Origin: Agelaius tricolor
Lineage: Eukaryota; Chordata; Aves; Passeriformes; Icteridae
Assembly (NCBI GenBank): GCA_023055355.1
Contig: JALJCS010000001.1
Location: forward strand, 102,781,381 to 102,845,380
Direction of reading: 5' to 3'
Length of the DNA: 64,000 nt
Shown: positions 52,222 through 64,000 of the stretch, piece by piece
Position numbering within the stretch: position 1 is the first letter of the stretch
Layout: each line of letters starts with the position of its first letter
Translations under genes and position numbers: made by a program
Notes under the pieces: model-generated
Told to the model about the DNA's origin: nothing
Databases searched by the model: none
The model's input: only the letters and a program-made list of their open reading frames with translations

Positions 52222-52340
52222 CAGCTGGGATGGAGGTCTGAGCAACCTGGTCTAGTGAAAGGAGTTCCTGCCTATGGCAGAGGGGTTGGAACTAGAGGGT
52301 GATTAAGACCCCTTCCAACCCAAACTACTCTATGATATTA
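52222..52340 (+). mobile_element. CR1 LINE 3' end, short copy
   Basis: Contains GAGCAACCTGGTCTAGTG, TTCCTGCCTATGGCAGAGG, GGTTGGAACTAGAGG, CCCCTTCCAACCCAAACTA and CTCTATGAT, the last 110 bp or so of an avian CR1 3' UTR in sense orientation. It is the best preserved CR1 tail in the window. Confidence 0.95.
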
Positions 52341-55300
52341 TAATTCCATGTAAAATTTGGAAAATATTTGTTACATGGCCTAGAGCTGCTCTTCGGGAGC
52401 ATCCACAAAGAACAGTGCTTTACAACCATGTCGTCTAGAAGTAAGAGACAGGATTGGTGTTTAATAAAAATTGTGTCCTCCTTGCACTTATGTAGGCATG
52501 AATGATTTCCTCCTGGGTTATTGTTCATAGTAAGATTTATATGAAAAATGGGAGTATATAAAAATTCCTAAAAATGAAAACTGCAGCTTTTCTTATCTAG
52601 TCTGAATTAGTGAAGCTGTACATGAAGGAAACAATACAGATTAAAGACCAGTCTGTGTCAGGGTGCCTTCACGTTTTTCTCTGGAAGCACAGAATATTAT
52701 GTGTGGTTTTCATTAATTTTTTTTCTTTTGTGTTTACTGGAAAATCCACTTTGCATTCTGTTTTCTTTGTACAAAATGTTTGAGTAATTTTCTCATACTT
52801 CTCTGTCTGTTCCTGTCTCACAGACAGATCTTCCTTTTTAGTTCATTTATATCCAACAGTTTCTTCAGGATATTAGTCAAAGACTGTACAACTTAGTGGG
52901 AAATGTTCTTTGCCAGTGTATATTCAAAGGATCAGTTTAATAAAATTCTGTATCCATTAAATTTCTTATTCTTACCATGTCCGCATATTTTGCCAGTAAT
53001 TGAAAGTAGTAAGGCAAATATGAGGATTCACACCTTCAGGCCTTCTAATATAGATTTCTCTTAACACAACTAACAGAGTTGACAGTATCCATACTTATTA
53101 TGTGAATAAATATAACTTACAATGTCTGTATTTCTACCTAATTGTCAGAAATGTATTTTATATATACATATGTATATACAGAGATATTAAAAAAATATAA
53201 ATAAATCAAGTATTTAATTTGGAACTTCTCCTGTGTACCGGCTACTTTACATAGTATAAATTTTTATTCCAGGTTACATATTTACTCAGTCATCAGAGAG
53301 ACTGAAATGTAAGTAAACAATGTAGAACGTGTTTTGAAAACTGAGTTATTTACGGCCGTGGAATAATTTACCAAGCCCTTGTACCTCTAGCATAAGGTAT
53401 CTACATCATCAGCTGTGACAACACAGAATTTACAAGAAAATATGCAACATATATATTTCAGTACATTCAATACACTTTGTTGAATGAGGGGTTAAATACC
53501 AGAAAATCTGTTCACTTGCAATTAAAATTTGGAAAAGCACCATAAAAAGAAACATATTATTTAGTACATAAAGAAAACAAGCTGGAAAAGCAAAAAGTTA
53601 AACTCTGGTTTTGAAATCATTGGGTCATTTTTGGATGAACATTAACCCTCTGATTCAGTATGGGGTAACTCTCCATTAACACTGAAGTCAATAAGATTAC
53701 TCTCTGGCCCTTTGTCCTTATCTTCTGACAGTGTTGTCTTCTGAAACAGTATTGGAACAGATACACAGCCTCAGAGGCAGCTCTGAGTAGGCATGTTTGT
53801 CTTTGCATAGGAAATACTTTCTGACATCAATACATATATTTAAACTCTTTCAGAATATAGAAATATTTACAATATATTTAAATCTATAGATTTATATTAG
53901 ATTAACATAATCTAGTCTGTATTTTCTAGGGCATGTCATTTGCTTAGGTATTAATAGTTTTGAAATAACAAAAGCATTTCTGTATCATGAAACCCACAAG
54001 AAAATAAATGCAAATCTTGATTTGTTTGTCTATGCAAACACTAATCTCACATTCTGTTTTCACATTTGAATTGAGAAGTGTAAGTTTGCTTTTGAATTGA
54101 AATGCTATTGATGTCAGCTTGTGCTTATCAGCTCAGGATAGAGAAGTCGTCTCTGCTCCCATGCTCTTACAATTTGCAAAGAGGTTGTTGTCTTAAATGT
54201 TGGGTTTTTTTCCTAGAAAAGAGACAGCTCATTAGAACTCATTACCAGTCAGCAGCTGTCACAGAGCGTGGATTTCAAACTTGTGGCAATACATCTCCTC
54301 ACAAAAGCTTTCTCCAAAAAATGGGGACACAATTTATATTGTCATTAACCTCAAATGACATTATATGGGGTGCATTTACACCTTTTGCTCTGCTTAAGAA
54401 CATTTTACACTTCGGTAGTTAAAACTCGTGTTATGGCATTTATTCCTTTTAACATGTAATTTCTGCCACTGCAAAGCTGTAAACCAAAAAAATAAGATGA
54501 AAAGCAAAATATTTCATGGTGAATTCTGCCACAAAAACAGGAGGAAAATATTTAATTTCATTCTCCTTACAGTCTTTTTTGCAAGGAAAGAGGGATTCCA
54601 GGGAATTCATTGCTTCAATCAATGAAAGAAGTGAACTTAAGCTAGAGAAGGTTGACCAGAAAACTCCCATCGGTATTATCAGACACTGAAAGGTTAGTGT
54701 GTTATATTGAGGAACAAAGAGGTCTAGGGAATATTAGCAATGCAACTTCAGAGTGAGTAACATTAATTTAATATTTCTGAACAAGTGTATTCCAAAGGTC
54801 TTACTTCTTAACACAGTTTTACAGCCCTTGCATTAAAATTAGAAAAAACAGAATTGTTATTTGCAGATCTAGAAACAATATAAAATTATCTTATTATTAG
54901 AAAATTTCTTTCATCTCTTAAAAAAATATGAAATTAAGGATTCTACACAGTGTTGCAGGTCCAAGTGTTAAAATCTACAGAAATTACTCATGGTGTCATA
55001 TGAAATATTTTACATCCTTAAGCAGAAACTTAAGTTAGAGACCAGCAACCAGCATTTGCCTGTTGACAGTGCGCTTATTAAAATCTGAAGGCTCAAGGAT
55101 GCCTAGAGCAGGCTCTAGGTTCAATAAGAAAATTAAAAAAAGTTTGCAGTTTCTCATACAGTTTAAATCAGATATTTTCTGAAAAAGAGGAGACAGAAAT
55201 GGCCCGATTTATAACATTTTAGGATGCTGATGACACTTTTCTGCATTTCTTTGATTCTTAACATCAGTCTTTCTTTGTTTCGGTGGGGGTTTTGTTTGTT

Positions 55301-56811
55301 TACAAAGCTGTTTTACAGTGTTGTTTTTTTTTTCTGCTTGATATAAAGTAGATAAGTGTGCCAAATTACTGTCTTCCAAAGGAGAAAGGTGATCTGTTCT
55401 TTTGTTGACTATTTTGACTCTTAAACAAATGTTTTCTCATTTTACCGTCTGTGACTTGCAGAATATTTAAAGTGTGGAACTAAAGAATTCTATTAAATAT
55501 TTTATACAAAGCAGAAATCCCAGTAACTATTATGTGTGATTGCCAAAACTGAGGATAAAAGAAAATAGTAAAAAACATTAAAGAAAGGTGTGTTATTAAA
55601 GCACTTTTTAAAGTCTGAATCAGCATATTTGGATATTTTAAGGAAAAAAGAGTGCTACCTACTTTGACAATTGAGACTTGCCCTTGGGTCAAAAAAAAAA
55701 ACAAAACCAAAACAAAACTCCCCCTGGAGTTTCTTTAATTTGCCTGAACAGCTTATTTGTTAAACTAATCAAAAACATGACTCAAATAAAATATGTATGA
55801 ATGCAATCACAATAAGTTCCTAAAATTCATGATGCACGCCTGTCGTATTAACCTAATCATAGCAACAGCAGGGATGATTTGTGCTTAAGGAAGGCTCCAT
55901 ACAGGAATACCTGCTTTTCATCTCTTTTTCTCCATGGTCCTGTACTTAGGACACGGGACAGATCCCATACCAACAATGCACTCCCAGAGGCTTTGGTCTC
56001 AAGAATATTTCCAGAGCAGATTCCCAGCAGGCTGCCAGTGACAGGCCTTGCAGCTGGAATGAATTGCTGCCACCCGTGGAGATGTGGTGCCTTCCTGAGC
56101 TGCACCTGTAGAAGCCAAGCACTGCAGGGTGAAGTCTGAAATGCTGATATTTTTTTCTCAGGGCAGCAGCATGGTGGAATGCTTCATACCAATGTTTATG
56201 TAACTCATAATGGTTTGGTACATTTCCACCATAAATGGTACAAAAATGGTACATAAATATATGTAAATGGTGCATTTCCACCAGTCACTGTAGACCCTGT
56301 AGCCAAAGGAAAGAATGGGACATGTCCAAAAGGTGAAAGCTCCCTTGCAGATGACTCCCAATACACCAATAGAACTAAATAAAAAGACTCTGCCCCTGAA
56401 CACCGGGATACTTAAAGTGGAGATAAGGATCATGGGAATATACCACAGTTGTCTTATTTCCTACATTTTCAGAAAACCCAATGAATCACATTAGTTTATA
56501 TGAAAATTTTGGTCCTGTGGAAGGTGTTAGGAATGCTCCAAGTACATTGGCTAGACAGAGGTCTTAGGCAGACAGACATCTAGCTTTTGAACCCTTGCCC
56601 ACATATATAGGACAACTTGTAACCATGAATATTAAGTCTAAGCCATAAGCTGAGATAGGCAGTGTATTGACCTCTGCCCATATGCATTTATTTCATTTCT
56701 AGGAACTCTAAAAATAATGACATCTGCAGAGTACAAGTCCTTCCACAATGAAGTGGCCTTTAGATCACAACTTAGGCATATTAAATCCTTTCCTGATACC
56801 TTGATTTACGT
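52341..56811. other. Intergenic or intronic DNA, no gene seen
   Basis: AT-rich, with TATATACATATGTATATA-type sequence near 53158-53178. A GC-richer stretch at 55,880-56,130 carries overlapping frames on both strands (82-111 codons) without a recognisable domain. The frame at 54102-54422 is likewise unassigned. Confidence 0.5.
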
Positions 56812-56915
56812 CAAATGCCAAAGATCACAAAGGCAATCCGTGTCAGAGAAAGGATTTGACCCAACGCCTCAACTCCTGAGCTAATATTTAAAATGCTCTA
56901 CAAATCAGTCTATCT
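56812..56915 (-). mobile_element. Ancient SINE/L2-type fragment (MIR-like)
   Basis: The order CAAATGCCAAAGATCACAAAGGCAATC, GTGTCAGAGAAAGGATTTGACCC, CTCAACTCCTGAG and ATGCTCTACAAATCA resembles, on the minus strand, old amniote MIR/L2-type repeats (their GGTCACACAG, GGCAGAGC.GGATT and CCAGTGCTCT blocks). It is diverged and the family is not settled. Confidence 0.4.
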
Positions 56916-57467
56916 TTTTGACAGTTCACTATGTGAGAAAGTAATTTACTTCTAGGCAAAACATGTTCCAGATGGTTTGCATTTGTAACCATGCTTGAGG
57001 AAGAATTATGAGAGCACTTGTTTGGCTCCCATGTAAGAATTAACGATGAAATACTTCCCATTTACGAGTGTCTGGGCCTAGTATTTATATATAGTTTTCA
57101 CTTTCTAGGGTCAGATTCATACCTATTTTTACCTCAGCTGCCCTTGATGGAAATCAAGTAGCTTAGGCATGGACACAAAAGATCTTTTCCTCATAACAAA
57201 GATATCTGAAACTTAATTTCTTTAAGGCCAGAACTTCGTCACTGCTAACATACTAAGCAATTTCTGCTGCATTTTGCAAAACGTGTGAATGTTTTCAAAT
57301 TTGTGGGAATAAGCTTAAAGCATTGAATTGAAAACATGAGGGAACATAAACAAAGGGAAAGCCAGATTTTTTTTAACATCTCCTTCAAAGCAAATGGTGT
57401 ATGCTTAACTAAAACTGTGCAACTGGCCTCAGCAGAGGTTGGATGACGTTGGGGATATGAACTCAGA
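56916..57467. other. Spacer before LTR fragment, no gene seen
   Basis: AT-rich unique-looking sequence. No LTR U3 could be traced here, so the following LTR copy seems 5'-truncated or too diverged. Confidence 0.45.
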
Positions 57468-57717
57468 AATCATTTGTTTCTTGTACCCTCTGCCATTAGG
57501 ACTGGGGCTGTTACTGCTCCTTTCCTTATCTCATTACTATTTTCAGTAACTTGTTCTTATCTCAGCCAGTAATCTACTTTTTTTGCCCCCAGTTTTTCTC
57601 TCCAGCCTGCCACAGGGAGAGTGAAGGGCAGGGGGAGGGAGAAGTGAGCAAGCAGCACATGGTTTGGAGTTTTTCTGTGGGAATGTTAAATTGGGGAATG
57701 GCATTCCTAAATAATGA
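57468..57717 (+). mobile_element. ERV LTR fragment (R/U5 half), plus orientation
   Basis: By eye it aligns with the minus-strand LTR at 32336-32773. Both carry CTTGTACCCTCTG, a CAGTAA...TTATCTCA block, AGTGAAGGG..GAG, ACATGGTTTGGAG or GTGTGGTTTGGAG, and AATTGGGGA followed by an ATTCCTAAA end. The U3 half is not recognisable. The polypurine-rich part (57615-57650) is internal to the LTR. Confidence 0.72.
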
Positions 57718-58817
57718 CTGTATATAAGTGAATTTAATATGTTTAAAAATTTAATATCAATATATTAATTATAATCTAAAGGTGTGATAATGCTTTTTGT
57801 GATAATTCTGTATTGGATTTAGTTTTTATTAAGTATTATTCAACAGTTTTACATTGTGTAAATAAAGAGTATCTTTCTCAGCTTTATCACAATTTATGAT
57901 TTTTTTATAGAGATTATGCAGTTTGTGAACCCTTTCTCAAAAAGCTAGTCACAAATCTCTAAAAGAACCTCTGATAGTGGAAACAATAGTCTTTACATCA
58001 AAGTAGAGACAACTGAGAAGGGTAATGAAATCTTGGGAGGTGGGGGAATAAGAATTCTATTTTTACAATAAGCAAATCTATTTGGCCATAGTGAAGGACA
58101 GAAAATTTTACACTGATAAGGGAAAATAATGACTTTTCTAAAAAAAATTACCAAAAATTCATTGCAACAAAATGTTATTCCCTGAATTTTCAAATATGAA
58201 AATAAAAAATATATGGTATTGTATCAGAAAGAAAAGCCAATCAAACTAGGAAGCAAAAATGAAAAACTAATTTTTTCTTAAAAGATAAATCATAAAATAT
58301 ATTTATAAAACAGAAATTAAAAACTGATTCTGTTTTTGTCTAAAGCAGCTTTCTCTAAAAATCATTCATGCTACTCCTGTTCATACAATGAGTAAATTGC
58401 TTCACAAAATACATTAATAAATAATATCCCTGATTATACAGCCCTGGTTCTGATTAAAATCTCTGACTCCTTTGGCATGCTGCAGTAGTAACATCTCTTT
58501 CCTATAACTTATGACTGAAACTGTTAAAGGTTTTCCTGTTAAAAAACTGTTAAAAAGAGGTTTTTTCCAGTGTCTCTCTGTGGAAGGAAATGTTACTCTT
58601 TAAATACAGAGTAGTTGAAAGCTATATGACTAAACTAAGGAGTGTGTACAGCAGGTGATGCAGGAAATTAGCCCGTATGAGAAAAAAAAAGGAGACAACA
58701 CTTATAGAACATTAAATTAAATTAAAATAAATTTCTTAATTTTTTGAAAACTATTAATCATAGATAAAGAAATTATGATTTATGCTAATAACACTAAATG
58801 CTTGATTTATTTTTCAG
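57718..58817. other. Very AT-rich DNA, no gene seen
   Basis: A/T-rich with many short homopolymers. No recognisable element. Confidence 0.5.
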
Positions 58818-58912
58818 GCTATTTCAAAAGAAGGCACTAGACACCAGTTTATCATGGTGTTCTTGACAGGAAATTATACTGCCTTGGATGGATTTTCAAA
58901 GTGCTGTTACAG
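58818..58912 (+). other. Possible exon (95 bp) with strong splice signals
   Basis: A 3' splice-site-like TTGATTTATTTTTCAG ends at 58817, and TTACAG|GTAAGG provides a 5' splice site after 58912. One plus-strand frame (first complete codon at 58819) is open through all 95 bp; the other two have stops. The 31 or so encoded residues (starting AISKEGTRHQF, ending FSKCCYR) are not recognised. It could be an exon of a long gene, a lncRNA exon, or chance. Confidence 0.25.
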
Positions 58913-61203
58913 GTAAGGATTTTCTTATTCCATGTAACACATTTACAATTAAATACTGTAAACTACATTTGTGCATTCTGACTATTACTCAAGCTTTGGC
59001 AAAATACCAACTTGACTGTGGAATTGAGCTTATTTGACTAGAGAAAGTAGCAATATGTCTGCAGTTTTCACACTGCCGTTCATGCCTTTTCATATGGAGC
59101 TCCAGCTGCCTCAATGGGAAAATAAGGGCTGTAATTCATTGTAAGGGGAAAAAACATCAGACACAGTTCTAATTATTGGGAAGTGTGTTTTGCAACATTT
59201 GGATTCTCTTCTGCTGCATCTTGTCCTTTCTCTTTGCAGAAACCTCATAAGCATATCCTGATTTTTTTAAATTTATGTAAGTATCTGTCAACTAGCCTGG
59301 AACACATTGGAACCTTGAAGATATCTATGGCCCATCCTTTAAGTGATAAGCTGAAACTTTTAATTCTTTCTGACTTGGGAATTTTTTTTATTTAAATAGC
59401 CTGAATAAATTTTGCTCATTTGTCTATTTCTTTTAAGTGAAACTTTTCATACAATGGTCCCAGAAGCTGGCACATGGAAAAAAGAATCATAAGACACCAG
59501 CTGAAAAGATAAACATTATGATATTTTAAAGCAAATAGACACAATTATCTCTGCCACATCATGCCACTCTTTTACCCCCAAATAAGAATTAAAAAAAACC
59601 CAAAACCCCAAAGCAACAAAAAACCACCAAAACCTCAAAACCTCTCAGAGAGAAAACAGGGAATGGCTTAAGTAAGATTATTTTGAAAAATACTTTTTTT
59701 TGGGAATGATCTACAATTTATGTAGTGATCTTTATCAGTAGATCTCAACTTTTATTGGAAATATCTATTTACAACAAAGGAACTAAGGCATAATAATATG
59801 ACCTTACTGCCTAGAGTCAAAAGTCCTGTTCAGCAGGACATCAGAACTTAAATCCTATTTGAAGACAAATCATTGACTAAGACCTGCAGAATCCAGGATT
59901 AACCTGTGTGATCTTTTTGTTTGTGAGACAGAAAGTGTTAGTGGCTAGAATCAAGGATCAATTTCAGCTTTTCTAACAGGTGTTAAAGAAGGAGAAAAAA
60001 AATTTTAAATGTGTTTTTAGGAGTTAACCAGAGGAGCTGGTTAACTGCATTCTGTAGTTCAAAATAGTTCCTTCTGACAACTTGGACTGTTAGTTGTCAA
60101 ATACTGGTCTTGACACACAAAAACCAATATAAATAAATCAAAGATATTCTTGCACCTTTATGGCATACAATGTTCAGGTCCTAAGTCCTAGCCTTAGTCT
60201 TGAATTTATAAATCTCTCTTTCCTACAGATTATTTCAGATGAAAAATATTTTGTAGTACAGGGTTTTTATTACTTTTTGCTGAACTTAAACTTCTCTGTC
60301 TGAGGAATAAGATGGTGAAGCTGGCTTCTTATCCAAACTCCAAATGGTGTAGGCAGCAATATTTTTTAAGCACTTGCAATGCTAGGTTATAAGTTGGTGA
60401 TGACTTCGTGATGGTGATGATATAGTCCAGGATAGTTTCTTACTAGTCACATGTGCATCCAGTACTTCGTTGTGAAATTCCTTAAAAGCACTGGGGGCTC
60501 TTTTTAGAGCGAACCAAATTCTTATTTTATTTCTATTAAAGAAAAGTAGAGAACTAAGGGTAGAATTGATTTTTGGACTCAGAAAATGGGATGTTGTGTC
60601 TCTATTTGACTAGATTTTTTATCACAGACCTGTTTAAATTGTGTGGTCAGAACAGAGAAAGATTAAACCTCTTTACTTTAAAATCTTTTTTTTTGTGTTC
60701 TGCAACTACATACCTCATCTCAAAACCTTCATTTTCCCATGTTCTTGATCTAGTTATTAGAACAGATTTAGCAAAAAAGGATCAATAAATTAATAGGAAA
60801 AAAAAACTATGGCACATATTATGTCGTTGCATAATGAAATCAGAGCCTTGAATAAACATAGTAAAAAAAACGTTGTCAAGATTCAGTTTATGATTTCAAT
60901 GGATAATTTTGTACATTATAGCTTGAGGACAAAGGAGTTCAAACAATAATGGAGGAAATTTGACAAGGTCATACAGAATGTAGGAACCTACAAACCCAGC
61001 TGTTACCAGTAAAATGCCTGGCTATTCATTTTCCAGGCAAACTGATGGAATTAAGATGTAGATTAAAGTCATTTTAGCTCAATCGCTTTCAGTGGAATTG
61101 CACTGATCGTCACCACAGGGAACTTCGCATGACTGAAGACTGTGTATTCCCATTCTCTGCTCTTGTTCCTCTTCAAGTCAGTGGATCTTTAACCTATGAA
61201 GTC
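58913..61203. other. Intergenic or intronic DNA, no gene seen
   Basis: AT-rich. Weak MIR/L2-like words at about 59,776-59,875 and 60,945-60,990 are too diverged to call. The frames at 59183-59395 and 60573-60788 are not convincing. Confidence 0.45.
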
Positions 61204-61284
61204 CTTTGTTGCAAGATAAACATGTGATATTAATCAATGGGATTTGCATCAGAGAGGTGTAGTACATGATTTGTTTATGCAAAT
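61204..61284. promoter_or_regulatory. Cluster of SOX, FOX and octamer motifs
   Basis: Within 81 bp there is CTTTGTT (61204-61210, SOX-type), ATAAACA (61216-61222, forkhead), a TAATCAAT homeodomain/CUT-type core, ATTTGCAT (61242-61249, exact octamer, reverse) and TGTTTATGCAAAT (61272-61284, forkhead overlapping an exact forward octamer). Two exact octamers in inverted orientation with flanking forkhead sites suggest an enhancer, but this is inference from motifs. Confidence 0.3.
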
Positions 61285-61642
61285 AGCACAAGAAGTGAAC
61301 ACTCCAAGGGCAAACAGTAAGTGATGTTTGATTGGAGCTATTTAGACTGATATGAAATGCTGTTTAATAAAATAATGCCATGTGACTTTTAGCACTAGAT
61401 TAATCAAAAGGTTAATGTGTCATTTAAGCAAAAAGAAGGAACAAATAGCATTTCTATTTACTGTTTATGGATAGGAATATTTCTGTTGTTGTATTTCAAA
61501 ACAAAATTGCAAATAATTGTCCATGATTTTTTTAAATGGTCAGATACTTAATAAATGTGTTCAGAGAATCATTACATAACAGTAAGCTATTATTACTAAA
61601 GGGCAGTGAAAATAAATGTATCTTCACATGAAGAATTAATTA

Positions 61643-61693
61643 CTTCAGTGACTTCATACAGAAATGCTTCTTCAGTGACTTCATACAGAAATG
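61643..61693 (+). repeat. 24-bp tandem duplication
   Basis: Two identical 24-bp copies beginning CTTCAGTGACTTC (61643-61666 and 61670-61693) are separated by CTT. The exact identity indicates a recent event. Confidence 0.95.
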
Positions 61694-64000
61694 AGCAAAG
61701 TGAAAATTTAATAATTCACTGACTAATAAATATAATTCTGAGGGAAAAGCCTGATTTTCTTGAAATGTGCCAGATAACTTTTCCTGTCTTTCTTAACAGG
61801 GAGACAATGGAAGGTTTATCTCTTCAGTTTCCTTCTCATTTCCTCTGAGGTCCTGTCTTCTGCTAGACCCCCAAAAAGACATTTCCTTTGCCATTTTTAC
61901 ACGTATCTTTGTATTCAGTCAGATGAAGTTTAGACAGTCAGAATTATTTAAATCTTATTTAAGTATTAACATCAATAATAACTTACATAATGCACAAGGC
62001 TTTTTCTTGAGGCTTTGATTGCAATATTAACTTATTTCTTGATCAATGCATCAATTATCTAGTTCAGCAGCTGAAACACTATCTTCTAGTTTAGATGACC
62101 AGTCACACAGAAGAGTAATTACAAGAAAAATTATCCTGGTATTTGTCATGGCATACAGTGATACATACAGTTATTTCATTACAGAAACTCAGAAATTTGC
62201 CCATTCCCTGCTCTTCACTGATTCCATCTTGCACAGCTTTTGCAGCCATTCAGCCAGTAAAGTTCATGCATTCCTATGCACCCCTACCTCAGACACAATG
62301 ATCAATAAGGTAACTGTGTAAATAAGGTAATTCTATAAATTTGTTTTGTTTTCACATACAAAAGGAATAACTACTATACAAAAGCTTCTTCCTCACACTT
62401 GCCAAATGTTTTGATTCCCAAGAAAAAACAGATATCCATTCCTCTGTCTCTAAGTTCCTTACAATCACTAGCATTCTGCTAATTGCTGTTTGTAGGACTC
62501 TCCTACTGTGGAATAGCAGCAATGGAGAAAATAGTAACTTGTGCCTCTGCTCTTAGAAATTACTTGACCAAAAGAAACTCTGAAGAAATAGCAGTGTTGA
62601 AAAAAATCATTATTAACACAGCAATGTTTATTTCCTCAGTTTCAATGATTCAGTCTTACTGCTTTAGGTTGCTTGATGATGCAAACAGTTGTAGTTTAAA
62701 TCAAGTCAGAAAGTCACGGCCATTTTGCCTCAAGGAACTCAACAATAGAGAGACCCCTCTGTGAAAACTTATCCATTGTTCATCATGAATATAGCTATTT
62801 AGTAACATAAGCTTTGCCATCTTGAAATAGATCTATACTTTGTCAAATTACTCGTCCTGTAGCCAACACCAGATTTTTACAAGTGTGACAACTTAAAAGT
62901 GTCCTTGCACAGGTAGGAACTCATCCTGATGAGAAGCTTTGATAAAATTGTTCCCAGATATCCATATTGGATTCCACTGATGGAGAATTATTACCTCCAT
63001 AGTACAAGCAGCATAGGATGGAAAGGGTGTTTGTATGTGCTCTGAATTGGAGCAGCTAATGTAGGGACTGATGCCTTCTTTCCTGGAACATGCTGCCCCA
63101 AAGCAAAATTGAATGTAGTGCTATGTGCTGCCATCAGTTACTGAAGAAACATCCTTCATAACCCCAAACTTATAGTACAGGGGAACAAACACTCTCAGGT
63201 GGATTAAATGTCTGGTTTTGTCTACCTTGGGATTTGCAGTGCATTGCAGCAAAGCACCAAGACTGGGGTTATGATCCCAGTGAAAAGATCACTCAGATTC
63301 AGTAAGATGCTGCTTAAAATACCATTCACTGGAGCTAACACTGTAGGGAAAAAGAGAATAATATAGATAATCTTACATGCCTTCAGATGTAGGGAACAGT
63401 TGTATATCATTAGAAAGACCTCTTGTCAGGGAACAGCACATAATGCAGATCCCATCTGTTTGATGGCATTTTGGTCTTTAGAGCTCTTATAGGATATTCT
63501 TAGAAAAGAACAATCCTATTAATCATTTCTAGTGTCAAACAAAAGGATGTTCACATGAGAACAGGCTGCTTCACTCTGAGATAAATACAAGCACACACAG
63601 GTGGTGTTATTTCTGATGCAAATGGCAGCTGCCTACAGGCTCCTTCATTACCAGTACCAGCTTTGTGTACCCTGCAGCCAAGGAATGTGCACAGCTCAGC
63701 ACAGTGCTGAAGGAAAGCATCAGAACACAACTTTGCACAGAAAAGGCCTGCACTTTCTCAAGCAAACTCTTTGGTGGATGATGCTCTTCCTGATAGAATC
63801 AGTACTGGGTTACCTAAAACACTTCTGCCATTAGCTGCTGTGCTTGCCATTCATGACATTAATGTTTCAAATGCTCAGATGGCAGATAACACTGTGCCTG
63901 CACCTCAGTCTCCTCAATCAATTTTTCAGCATATTCCAGCTGTATTTCACCATGAAGATAACATCCTTCACTAATGAAAGGGTATTGCAATGAACTGAAC
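61694..64000. other. Intergenic or intronic DNA, no gene seen
   Basis: Frames at 62046-62321, 62483-62764, 63222-63410, 63601-63834 and 63771-63974 (62-93 codons) overlap no recognisable domain. A good 3' splice-site-like CTTTCTTAACAG at 61788-61799 lacks a clear partner. Confidence 0.45.

Noticed and set aside
59776..60990. Further MIR/L2-like words
   Set aside because: Only short blocks agree and order or spacing is not kept.
1..64000. tRNA, rRNA, snRNA, CRISPR, operon or phage-type systems
   Set aside because: No tRNA box B (GGTTCGA) context, no direct-repeat/spacer array and no bacterial gene organisation. The repeat content is that of a bird genome.

Overview
This window looks like AT-rich, gene-poor nuclear DNA from a bird. 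The main evidence is the repeat content: several CR1 LINE copies with the avian 3' end (TTCCAAC..., ATTCTATGAT-type tail), and avian-style endogenous retrovirus (ERV) LTRs. Long pyrimidine pentanucleotide microsatellites and a lack of mammalian Alu or L1 sequence fit this. A songbird or other neoavian is plausible, but the species cannot be fixed from the sequence.

I find no convincing protein-coding gene, tRNA, rRNA, snRNA or CRISPR. The longest reading frames (179, 125, 122 and 119 codons) are antisense to repeats, are translations of a microsatellite, or are AT-rich chance frames. The window reads as part of a gene desert or a very large intron.

Layout. Positions 945-2225 hold a long minus-strand CR1 copy with reverse-transcriptase sequence, and 2700-3147 a plus-strand CR1 3' end. 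From 3.1 to 18 kb the DNA is mostly unique, with a possible conserved element at 9.64-10.17 kb. A short minus-strand CR1 lies at 18.1 kb, an old SINE/L2-like fragment at 19.6 kb and a (CTCTT)n array at 20.8 kb. A GC-richer block at 25-26.4 kb ends in a polypurine tract and a probable LTR. Compound GATA/CATC repeats follow at 26.5 kb. A decayed ERV lies at 31.15-32.3 kb: a possible zinc-knuckle remnant, then reverse transcriptase with an intact YIDD but at least five in-frame stops. Next to it is an LTR in the opposite orientation (32336-32773). A second LTR (37277-37790) is solitary, and a third fragment at 57.5-57.7 kb is visibly related to the first. A 35-base A run lies at 38.7 kb, a roughly 200-bp (TTTCC)n array at 42.3 kb, an old LINE reverse-transcriptase fragment at 46.5-46.8 kb, an ATATCT array at 51.6 kb and a CR1 tail at 52.3 kb.

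Outside the repeats, the points worth a second look are regulatory or transcript candidates. They are a perfect 20-bp palindrome with TAATCA arms around an E-box (45977-45996), a SOX/FOX/octamer motif cluster (61204-61284), and two segments bounded by strong splice signals (33063-33178 and 58818-58912, the second open in one frame). These are inferences from pattern and need comparative or RNA data.
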